A DNA stretch of 55,608 bases from an uncultured Bacilli bacterium. Lineage in GTDB: Bacteria; Bacillota_I; Bacilli_A; RF39; UBA660. Below the pieces are notes generated by a model. The model had not been told where the DNA came from and made no database searches. It worked only from the letters and a program-made list of their open reading frames with translations. Position 1 is the first letter of the stretch. Each line of letters starts with the position of its first letter. Shown piece after piece: positions 8,289 to 15,718 of the stretch. Both the position numbers and the translations under genes were made by a program. Where the stretch lies: contig CANNTX010000001.1 of assembly GCA_947522695.1 (NCBI GenBank), positions 1 to 55,608 on the forward strand. The letters run 5' to 3'.

Positions 8289-9524
8289 ATGGATTTAATA
8301 TACAAAAGAGAAGATTATTTAAAAAAAGTTAGAAGTTTTTATAATGATAATATGATTAAAGTTATAACGGGAATAAGAAGATGTGGTAAGTCTTCATTAT
8401 TAAAATCTATTATTGAAGAGTTAAAGGAAAAGGGCATTAAGGAAAAAGATATTATTTATATTGAACTTGATAAGAAAGAATATAAGAATATTAAGAATCC
8501 TAAACAATTAGAAAAATTAATTGATAGTTTAATTGTTGATAATGATTTTAAATACCTGTTTATAGATGAAGTTCAAAATGTTAAAGGTTTTGAAACTGTT
8601 GTTAATGCGTATAGGGAAGAAGGAAATTTTTCAATCTTTTTAACTGGATCTAATTCATACTTGTTATCTGGCGAATTAATTACTAAACTTACGGGAAGAT
8701 ATATTGAATTTGAAATGTTACCTTTAAATTTTCGTGAGTATGTATTAATGAAAAAATTTTTAAATAAAGATGTTAATGATAATATATATAAAGAATTTGA
8801 AGAATACGTAAGATGTGGCGGTTTTCCAGGATCTTTATATTATGATAATTATGAAGATAAAATGCTATATACTAAAAATGTTATTAATCAAATATTTGAA
8901 AAAGATATTAAAAGAAATAAAAAGATTAAAGATAAACAATTATTTGAAGTTGTTCAAAAGTTTGTAATTAATAATTTTGGTTCAAGAATGAGTGTTAGTA
9001 GTATTTATAATTACTTAACTAAAGATAAAAATATAAAAGTTGATAGAAGAACAATAAAAGGGTATATAGATGTATTAGAACAGGCTAAAATAATTTATGC
9101 ATGTGATATGTTTGATATAAAATCAAAAGATGTTCTTGATGGGGAAAAAAAGTATTTTTTAGCTGATATAAGTTTATATTTTATGATTAATACAGATAAT
9201 AGAATTAATTATGGACCGGTTTTGGAAAATATATTATTTTCTTATTTTAAAAGTAAGGGATATTTATTAAGTGTTGGTAAAATTGGTAAATTAGAATGTG
9301 ATTTTATTGTAAGAAAAGGAATAGATAATTATTATTATGTTCAGGTGTCTAAAAATATAGATGATGATAATACTAGAGAAAGAGAATATAAACCTTTTTA
9401 TGCAATTAAAGAGATGTATCCTAGATATTTATTTGTGTTAGATTTAATTTTTCAAGAAAATATTGATGGAATTAAAAATGTTAATATAGTGGATTTTATA
9501 TATAATAATCAAGAATTGGTGTAG
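8289..9524 (+). CDS. AAA+ ATPase with C-terminal DUF4143 nuclease-like domain
   Basis: A 411-residue protein of the AAA_14/DUF4143 family. Walker A is GIRRCGKS (about residues 28-35), Walker B FIDE (91-94), and a TGSNS sensor-type motif is near 115. The C terminus carries a PD-(D/E)XK-like core: GKLECDFIV followed by YYVQVS. Such proteins are widespread and poorly understood. I prefer ATG 8289 because GGTGAT lies 5 bases before it; TTG 8277, GTG 8280 and ATG 8283 are in frame upstream. The TAG stop is the first triplet of repeat copy 2. The gene is bracketed exactly by two repeat copies, as if it were a cassette. Confidence 0.88.
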   Translation: MDLIYKREDYLKKVRSFYNDNMIKVITGIRRCGKSSLLKSIIEELKEKGIKEKDIIYIELDKKEYKNIKNPKQLEKLIDSLIVDNDFKYLFIDEVQNVKGFETVVNAYREEGNFSIFLTGSNSYLLSGELITKLTGRYIEFEMLPLNFREYVLMKKFLNKDVNDNIYKEFEEYVRCGGFPGSLYYDNYEDKMLYTKNVINQIFEKDIKRNKKIKDKQLFEVVQKFVINNFGSRMSVSSIYNYLTKDKNIKVDRRTIKGYIDVLEQAKIIYACDMFDIKSKDVLDGEKKYFLADISLYFMINTDNRINYGPVLENILFSYFKSKGYLLSVGKIGKLECDFIVRKGIDNYYYVQVSKNIDDDNTREREYKPFYAIKEMYPRYLFVLDLIFQENIDGIKNVNIVDFIYNNQELV

Positions 9525-9574
9525 TTATCGACTAAAATCTGCACTCTATATATCAAAAGTGGTCGATAACTTGC
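9522..9574. repeat. 53-bp palindromic repeat, copy 2
   Basis: Direct repeat of 8195-8247. Its arms are AGTTATCGACTA and TGGTCGATAACT, which pair with one G-U. The stop codon of the ATPase (TAG 9522-9524) forms its first three bases. The T tail is weaker than in copy 1. Confidence 0.9.
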
Positions 9575-9641
9575 AATTTTAATAAAATAATAGAATTTAT
9601 TTAAATTATATGATAGTATTGATATTGAAGGTGGGATAATA

Positions 9642-10127
9642 ATGAAAAAGAAAAAATTAAAATCTATTAATTATGAAAGTAATGATACTAAGGAAATTAA
9701 AAGTTTAATAATTATAACTATTATAGTTATTGCTATTGCTGTGGGATTGTTTTTCTTAACTAATTATTTAAATAATAAGAAGACAAGTAGTAATACGAAA
9801 ATAGATTATGATACTTGTATAGTAGGAAACATGTTTAATAGACCATATAATGAATATTATGTATTCTTATATAGTAGTACTGATAAAAATGCTTCTACAT
9901 ATAAAGGGTTAATTACTTCATATAAAGATAAAGATGATGCTTTAAAAGTTTATTATGTTGATATGAATGATAAGTTTAATAGTGCTTATTTAAGTGAAAC
10001 AAGTAATAAGAAACCTAGTGAATCATCTGAAGTTAAAATTAATGAATCTGCTTTAATATTAATTAAAGATGGTAAAGTAGAAAAGTATTATGAGTCTTTA
10101 GAAGATTATAAGACAGCTTTAAAATAA
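9642..10127 (+). CDS. membrane-anchored thioredoxin-like protein without catalytic cysteines
   Basis: A 161-residue protein with a Lys-rich N terminus, one membrane helix (about residues 22-44) and an outside domain. The domain pattern (YYVFLYSSTD ... DALKVYYVDMND ... ALILIKDGKVEKYYES) follows a thioredoxin fold, but the CxxC position is absent; only one Cys is seen in the domain. It could be a chaperone or binding module. The ribosome binding site is GGTGGGATAAT, and a strong terminator follows directly. Confidence 0.65.
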   Translation: MKKKKLKSINYESNDTKEIKSLIIITIIVIAIAVGLFFLTNYLNNKKTSSNTKIDYDTCIVGNMFNRPYNEYYVFLYSSTDKNASTYKGLITSYKDKDDALKVYYVDMNDKFNSAYLSETSNKKPSESSEVKINESALILIKDGKVEKYYESLEDYKTALK

Positions 10128-10157
10128 AAACTTAGTGTAAAATTGCTAAGTTTTTTT
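10128..10157 (+). terminator. intrinsic terminator
   Basis: AAACTTAG (10128-10135) pairs with CTAAGTTT (10146-10153), with a T run to 10157, immediately after the stop of the thioredoxin-like gene. Confidence 0.85.
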
Positions 10158-10209
10158 ATTTGTTTTTATTAAAAATGTGATATTATGTTATTGTATAGGA
10201 TATGATGAT

Positions 10210-11394
10210 ATGAAAGATTATTTAAAGAAAACAAAATTTGAATTATGGGAAGTTATAGCTATTACATTGTTTTCATCTCTTGTGATGAGTTTTTGTACTG
10301 GTTATTTAGTTTATAGAAGTTCATGTGGAAAAGTAACCTCAGTTAATGGTGATGAGTATTTAGCTGAATTATACAAGGCATATGATGAAATTAAATCAAA
10401 TTATTATAGTAGTGTTGATTTAGGCAGTTTAGTTGATGCGGGAATAAAGGGAATGTTTAGTTATTTAGGAGATCCTTATACAACTTATTTAGATAAAGAT
10501 CAAACAGATAATTTAACTGATTCTTTAAAGGGAACTCAACATGGAATAGGCGTACTTATAAATTTAAGTGATGAGGAAAAAAAGATTATAATTTCTAGAG
10601 TTTATGATAATACACCGGCTATGGAGGCTGGATTGGTTAGTGGAGATGAAATAGTTAAAGTTAATGATAAGCTTGTTAGTGAGGCTGAAAATTTGAAAGA
10701 TATTACTGCTTTAATTAAGAGTAGTGACGAAGTAAAATTAGTTATTCAAAGAGATGGTGTTGATAAAGAATATACTTTAAAAACAGCTGACTTTTATAAT
10801 CCTTCTGTTGAAGAAAATATTATTGAAGGAGAAAATGGTAATAAGATTGGATATTTACAAATTTCTAAGTTTAATGAGACAGCTTATGAACAATTTAATC
10901 AGAAATTAAATAAAATTGAAGCAACTGGAATTAATAGTTTAATTATAGATTTAAGAGGTAATACGGGAGGTTTTCTATCTGCTGCAACTAAGATAAGTGA
11001 ATTATTCTTAAAAAAAGGTGAAGTAATTTATTCACTTAATGAGCAATTAGGTACTAAAGTTACATACGATGAAACAGAAGAATCTAGAAATTATAAAGTA
11101 TTTGTTTTAGTTAATGAAAGTTCTGCTTCGGCTTCTGAGATTCTTGCGGCTGCGTTACAAGATAGTTATGGTGCTCTATTAGTTGGAACTACAACATATG
11201 GCAAAGGTAAAGTTCAAAAAACAAATAAAATGAATGATGGAACTATGTATAAATATACAAGTGCTAAATGGTTAACTCCAAAGGGTGAATGTATTGATGG
11301 AGTTGGATTAAAACCTGATATAGAAATATCAAATGGGAATGAATTATTAAAAGATTTAGTACTTGAAAAAGCCATAGAAGAGATACAAAAGTAG
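10210..11394 (+). CDS. ctpA: S41-family carboxy-terminal processing protease (CtpA-like)
   Basis: A 394-residue membrane-anchored serine protease that cleaves extracytoplasmic proteins near their C termini. It has one N-terminal membrane helix (about residues 13-33), a PDZ domain (about 85-165: GIGVLIN ... TPAMEAGLVSGDEIVKVN), and an S41 core with the nucleophile in NESSASASEI and the general-base Lys in TTYGKGKVQ. I chose ATG 10210, 9 bases after AGGA; the in-frame ATG at 10177 has no ribosome binding site. It is flanked by terminators, hence a single-gene unit. Processing of wall or membrane proteins is the likely job. Confidence 0.93.
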   Translation: MKDYLKKTKFELWEVIAITLFSSLVMSFCTGYLVYRSSCGKVTSVNGDEYLAELYKAYDEIKSNYYSSVDLGSLVDAGIKGMFSYLGDPYTTYLDKDQTDNLTDSLKGTQHGIGVLINLSDEEKKIIISRVYDNTPAMEAGLVSGDEIVKVNDKLVSEAENLKDITALIKSSDEVKLVIQRDGVDKEYTLKTADFYNPSVEENIIEGENGNKIGYLQISKFNETAYEQFNQKLNKIEATGINSLIIDLRGNTGGFLSAATKISELFLKKGEVIYSLNEQLGTKVTYDETEESRNYKVFVLVNESSASASEILAAALQDSYGALLVGTTTYGKGKVQKTNKMNDGTMYKYTSAKWLTPKGECIDGVGLKPDIEISNGNELLKDLVLEKAIEEIQK

Positions 11395-11396
11395 AG

Positions 11397-11419
11397 GAAT
11401 GCATTTAATGTATTCTTTT
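11397..11419 (+). terminator. intrinsic terminator after the S41 protease
   Basis: GAATGCAT (11397-11404) pairs with ATGTATTC (11408-11415) with one G-U pair and a three-base loop, followed by a T-rich run. Confidence 0.65.
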
Positions 11420-11508
11420 ATTTTACGTAAATATTAAAATTTATGAAGAAGAATATTTTAAAATAAAAAACTTAGTGATATAATAACAAGCAAGACAAGG
11501 GTGGTTAT

Positions 11509-12255
11509 ATGAATACATTAACTTTTAAAGATTATAATTTGAAATTAGAATTAGTTCCATTTACCAATATAATTGGTGGCATTGCCTCAGGTAAAACATA
11601 TTTACTTAAAACATTAATTAATCAGAGTGATAGTAGTTCAGTATTTATTGATGATAAAAATATAAATGAATATGATATTAATTTTTTAAGAAAAAATATA
11701 ACAGCAGTACTTAATAATTTTATATTCAATACAAGTAAAGTTAAAAGTGAACTTGAATATTATCAAAAATGTTTAAATTATGATAGTAAAACAATAGAGA
11801 GCAATATTAAAAAGTTTGTTACATTTTTTAAATTAAATAATATCATTGATAAAGAAATCGGGCAAATTACTAGAAGTGAAAAAGCTTTTATTAAAATATT
11901 ATCATTGTTAATTATTAATCCAAGAATTATTGGGATTGATGATATGCTTACTTATTTAGATAATAAGGATAAATTAAAGATCGTTAAATATGGAAAAGAA
12001 AACAAGATTTCAATACTTAATGTTACAAGTAATAGTGAAGAGTTGTTATTAGGAACTAAAATAGTTGTACTTGATAATTTTCACTCAGTTATGTATGAAG
12101 ACACTTTAGAAGTTTTATCTAATGACAAAATTTTAAGTAAAATTGGAATGAATATGCCTTTTATTGCGGAATTATCAAATAACTTAAATTATTATGATTT
12201 ATTAAAAGAAAAGTATTTTGATATTAATTCTTTAGTTGGTGAATTATGGAAGTAA
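11509..12255 (+). CDS. degenerate ECF-transporter ATPase, EcfA1-like
   Basis: EcfA proteins energise vitamin and metal uptake by ECF transporters. This 248-residue protein keeps Walker A (GGIASGKT, 23-30) and a C-terminal tail typical of EcfA, but the signature LSGGQ is TRSEK (121-125), Walker B ends IGIDD with Asp where the catalytic Glu should be, the Q-loop Gln is replaced (AVLNN), and the H-loop His is missing (NVTSNS). It overlaps the next ATPase-like gene by 10 bases and stands before truA, the usual ecfA1-ecfA2-ecfT-truA order, with ecfT missing. It probably binds nucleotide but hydrolyses poorly; a regulatory or vestigial role is inferred. Confidence 0.7.
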   Translation: MNTLTFKDYNLKLELVPFTNIIGGIASGKTYLLKTLINQSDSSSVFIDDKNINEYDINFLRKNITAVLNNFIFNTSKVKSELEYYQKCLNYDSKTIESNIKKFVTFFKLNNIIDKEIGQITRSEKAFIKILSLLIINPRIIGIDDMLTYLDNKDKLKIVKYGKENKISILNVTSNSEELLLGTKIVVLDNFHSVMYEDTLEVLSNDKILSKIGMNMPFIAELSNNLNYYDLLKEKYFDINSLVGELWK

Positions 12256-12863
12256 TGTATTCTAATCAACCTAATAACGGATACTTTGCAGTTAAGCAAT
12301 TAGTTGGATTTTATGGTGAGATAGACGATTTAAGTATTCTAATTGATAATATTAAAATAGATGAGATAAATGTTAAATATAAAGTAAAAAAATATTTAGA
12401 ATATAATAATGATTATTTTGAAATATTAGGATTAGATAAAGAATTTTTAAATAAAAAAATAAGTGATTTATCTTATTCTGAATATAAAATTTTGTTATTA
12501 TTAGATATTGTTAGTAAAAATCCTAAATTAATGATTTTAAATTATTTTGATGTTGGATTTAATAGTAAGTATAAGAGAAAAATTATTAAACTTATTAAGT
12601 TTATTAAAGCTTCTTTGAATATTAATTTTATTGTAATTAGTAATGATGTTAATTTTATGAATAAATTAGTTAAACATGTTATTGTTTGTAAAAATAAAAT
12701 TATTAAATATCAAGGAAGTATTATTAACGCAATTAAAGAGGAATATATTGAAGAACCTCCAATTTATAATTTTGTAAGATTAGCAAATGAGAAAGGAGCT
12801 AATTTGGAATACACTTTAGATGGAAAAGATTTATTAAAGGATATTTATAGGAGTGTTTTTTAA
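12246..12863 (+). CDS. EcfA2-like remnant lacking Walker A
   Basis: A 205-residue protein with ABC-ATPase layout but no P-loop at all. The signature region reads LSYSEYK (about 75-81), the Walker B strand is KLMILNYFD with no acidic pair, and the H-loop region is VISNDVN. The C-terminal EPPIYNFVRLANEKG resembles the EcfA2 tail. Position between the EcfA1-like gene and truA supports descent from ecfA2. It cannot be a conventional ATPase. Yet the frame is intact and coupled at both ends (its TAA overlaps the truA ATG), so it is under selection or recently inactivated. Confidence 0.65.
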   Translation: MEVMYSNQPNNGYFAVKQLVGFYGEIDDLSILIDNIKIDEINVKYKVKKYLEYNNDYFEILGLDKEFLNKKISDLSYSEYKILLLLDIVSKNPKLMILNYFDVGFNSKYKRKIIKLIKFIKASLNINFIVISNDVNFMNKLVKHVIVCKNKIIKYQGSIINAIKEEYIEEPPIYNFVRLANEKGANLEYTLDGKDLLKDIYRSVF

Positions 12864-13585
12864 TGAAATATTTTGCAAGTGTAAGTTATGATGGATCTAA
12901 ATTCTATGGATTTCAAAGATTGGAAGATTATGATACTGTTCAAAAAGAATTGGAAAGAGCACTAAGTATTATAAATAAAAACTTTGTTGTTGTTAAAGGT
13001 GCTGGTAGAACTGATAGAGGTGTTCATGCTTATAGTCAAGGAGTTTGCTTTGAACTAAATGGAAGTGTTCCAACTGAAAAATTAAAGGATGTTATAAATA
13101 GAGTATTAAATAATTATGTTCATATAAATTATGTTGAAGAAGTAAGTGATGATTTTCATCCTAGATTTGATGCTAAAATGAAGAAATACGAATATGTTAT
13201 TAATTTAGGTGAGTTTGATCCGATAATTAATGATTATGTTTATAATTATAATAATAAATTAAATATAAAAAAGATGAGAAGTGCTAGTAAATCATTTATT
13301 GGTTTTCATTCTTTTAAAGCTTTTACTTCTGGTGATAGAGAAAACTATAATAGTGTTATATATAAGATTAAATTTAAGAGAAAAGGTGATTTTTTAACTA
13401 TTACATTTGTAGGAAAGAGTTTTTACAGATATATGGTTAGAAATATGGTTGGTGCTTTGATACAAGCTGGTAATGATAAACTTGATAATGATGATATAAT
13501 GATGATGTTAGACAAGGAGAAAGTAAATTGTAAGTATAATACAGCACCTGCTTGTGGATTGTATTTAGTTAATGTTTACTATTAA
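12863..13585 (+). CDS. truA: tRNA pseudouridine(38-40) synthase
   Basis: A 240-residue TruA, the usual length. It converts U38-U40 in the tRNA anticodon stem-loop to pseudouridine. The catalytic Asp lies in GAGRTDRGVHA near residue 53; the N-terminal SYDGSKFYGFQ and C-terminal FYRYMVRNMVGALI motifs are family hallmarks. The ATG overlaps the stop of the EcfA2-like gene (TAATG), so translation is coupled. In many Firmicutes truA is followed by rplM-rpsI; here these are about 40 kb away. Confidence 0.96.
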   Translation: MKYFASVSYDGSKFYGFQRLEDYDTVQKELERALSIINKNFVVVKGAGRTDRGVHAYSQGVCFELNGSVPTEKLKDVINRVLNNYVHINYVEEVSDDFHPRFDAKMKKYEYVINLGEFDPIINDYVYNYNNKLNIKKMRSASKSFIGFHSFKAFTSGDRENYNSVIYKIKFKRKGDFLTITFVGKSFYRYMVRNMVGALIQAGNDKLDNDDIMMMLDKEKVNCKYNTAPACGLYLVNVYY

Positions 13586-13593
13586 ATTAGGGT

Positions 13594-14478
13594 ATGAATG
13601 AATTAGATTTAATGGATAGTAGTAAAAATGATTATCAGTTGGTTACAGAACTAAGTAAAATTGTTAGAAGTTATAAAGATAAAAATAAACCAGTTGATAA
13701 AGATTTTGTTTATAAAGTTGCAAATGTGTGTTTAATTAATAATGAAGTAGATTTAAAAAATGGTTTGATAATTGTTGGTAACTCTAAAGAAATTGAAAAT
13801 GATTATGAATCTTGTTATGGTGATGATATGATTACATATTCACAATTGTCTTTGAGAAATTTTTATAAACGGATAGATAATTTTGGAAGTGCATATAATT
13901 TTGGCAATCATAATATGCTTTCTTATTATTCTGTAATATGCACTTTAATTCATGAAATATCTCATGCTAGACAGGATTATATTGCAAACAATTATCCTTA
14001 TTCATTTGCTGGAATGATTTATTCCTATTGTAGTAATGTTTTTGAAAGTGAGCCACTTTTTTATGATATATACTATGATTGTTTTCCAGAAGAAAGAAAT
14101 GCATTTCTAAGAGGAAATTATATTGCTAATATGGTAATTAAGCATGTTTATGGCTATAAATTATCACTTTTTTTCAAGGAATTATTTTTTGAAGAATTAC
14201 TTATTAATTATGACTATGATATGTATCCATTGAAAAGATTTGGTGATGCTTGTAAACAGTTTGGATATGACTATTTTGATAGATTAATTCCTGATGTTGA
14301 ACTAACTCATGAAAATTTTTTTGAACGTGTTTGGTGTGGTTATAAGGTAACTGAAGATGAATTTAATCACTTGATTGATTTATGTATTAGTATATCTTAT
14401 CCGAATAATGATGAAGTAAAAGAATATTTAAAAAAATCTTCGATAAAAAGATTAATTTTAGATTATAAAAAGAAATAA
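13594..14478 (+). CDS. putative zinc metallopeptidase-like protein (HEISH), unknown family
   Basis: A 294-residue soluble protein with HEISH at about 120-124 and acidic residues downstream (E151, E153) that could complete a zinc site. No membrane segment or signal peptide is seen, so it should be cytoplasmic. I do not recognise the family. The start is uncertain: ATG 13594 has a close TTAGGG; ATG 13612 is an alternative. It is 8 bases after truA and probably in that operon. Confidence 0.6.
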   Translation: MNELDLMDSSKNDYQLVTELSKIVRSYKDKNKPVDKDFVYKVANVCLINNEVDLKNGLIIVGNSKEIENDYESCYGDDMITYSQLSLRNFYKRIDNFGSAYNFGNHNMLSYYSVICTLIHEISHARQDYIANNYPYSFAGMIYSYCSNVFESEPLFYDIYYDCFPEERNAFLRGNYIANMVIKHVYGYKLSLFFKELFFEELLINYDYDMYPLKRFGDACKQFGYDYFDRLIPDVELTHENFFERVWCGYKVTEDEFNHLIDLCISISYPNNDEVKEYLKKSSIKRLILDYKKK

Positions 14479-14625
14479 AATTATATTTTATAATATTGAA
14501 GAAGATTTATTAGAATAATTATTTTGTTTGTTAGATCTATTATTTCTGATATTATTTTTTAAATAGGTTTATAATATAAATAGACAATAAATTAATATTT
14601 TGATATTATTTAGGTGTGATGTAGA

Positions 14626-15660
14626 ATGAATATATTAATTAATGGACATAATATTTATTTAATTTTATTAGTAACTTTTATATGTTGTGTTTTATTAGTG
14701 CCTCTTGCTAAAGTTGTAGCAAAACATATTGGAGCAATAGATATACCTAATGAGAGAAAGGTACATAAAAAACCGATGCCTAGATTGGGTGGATTAGCAA
14801 TATATTTAACATTTTTAATTGGTTATATGTTATTTGCACCTATTAACGAACAGATGATTTCAATTCTTATTGGAGGATTTATAATTATTATTCTTGGAAT
14901 ATGTGATGATATTAAACCAATTAGAGCAAGATATAAATTTTTAGTTCAGATAGTAGCTGCTTCTATTGTTGTATTTTATGGTAATATTTATTTACCTAAT
15001 ATAAGTGCTTTAGGATTATCTATTGAATTTGGTAAATTTGGTTATCCGTTAGCAATATTTTTTATTATTTCTATAATTAATGCGATAAATTTAATTGATG
15101 GTTTAGACGGACTTGCTAGTGGTACGAGTGCAATATTTTTTGCAACAATTACTATTATTGCTGTTTTACTTGATAGGTTATATGGGCTTGATGTAGTTTT
15201 ATGTGTTATTATGCTCGGCAGTACTTTAGGATTTTTAGTTTATAATAAACCGCCAGCTTCAATATTTTTAGGTGATACTGGAAGTACATTCTTAGGCTTT
15301 ATTATTGCGATTATAGCTTTGCTAGGATATAAAACTGCGACATTTACTAGTTTAATTATTCCAATATTTATTTTATTTTTACCGATACTTGACACTGTGT
15401 TTGCAATGATTAGACGCTATTTAAAGGGAGAAAATATAGGTGAGCCTGATAAGGAACATTTACATCATCAATTGCTTAAACTTAATAATAGTACTACTAA
15501 GACAGTATTAATTATGTATGGAATTGATATTCTATGTTCTGTAATAAGTGTATTATATGCTTTAGGGTATAATTTAATTGCAATTGTTTTATATTTAATT
15601 TTATTTGTATTTATATTATTTTTGATATATAAAACTGATATATTATTTAAACATAAATAG
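14626..15660 (+). CDS. tagO: undecaprenyl-phosphate N-acetylhexosamine-1-phosphate transferase (TagO/WecA)
   Basis: A 344-residue polytopic enzyme (about 10-11 helices) that starts teichoic acid or related glycan synthesis by loading GlcNAc-1-P onto undecaprenyl phosphate. Motifs: DIPNERKVHKKPMPRLGG near residue 40, GICDDIKPI, NLIDGLDGLASG, FLGDTGSTFLGF and the His loop HLHHQLLKL. The ribosome binding site is AGGTGTGATGTAGA before ATG 14626. It opens the 20-kb glycopolymer locus and ends in a terminator, so it is transcribed alone. Confidence 0.94.
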   Translation: MNILINGHNIYLILLVTFICCVLLVPLAKVVAKHIGAIDIPNERKVHKKPMPRLGGLAIYLTFLIGYMLFAPINEQMISILIGGFIIIILGICDDIKPIRARYKFLVQIVAASIVVFYGNIYLPNISALGLSIEFGKFGYPLAIFFIISIINAINLIDGLDGLASGTSAIFFATITIIAVLLDRLYGLDVVLCVIMLGSTLGFLVYNKPPASIFLGDTGSTFLGFIIAIIALLGYKTATFTSLIIPIFILFLPILDTVFAMIRRYLKGENIGEPDKEHLHHQLLKLNNSTTKTVLIMYGIDILCSVISVLYALGYNLIAIVLYLILFVFILFLIYKTDILFKHK

Positions 15661-15680
15661 AATTTTTATTTATGTTTTTT
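15649..15680 (+). terminator. intrinsic terminator after tagO
   Basis: AAACATAAATA (15649-15659) pairs perfectly with TATTTATGTTT (15667-15677), followed by more T. The 5' arm includes the end of the tagO coding sequence. Confidence 0.8.
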
Positions 15681-15718
15681 TGATTATTTGATAAAATTTT
15701 TTTAGAAAGAGATTTTTT

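Noticed and set aside
8195..9574. Palindromic repeats as insertion-sequence ends
   Set aside because: The copies are direct rather than inverted to each other, and the gene between is an ATPase, not a transposase; no target duplication is seen.
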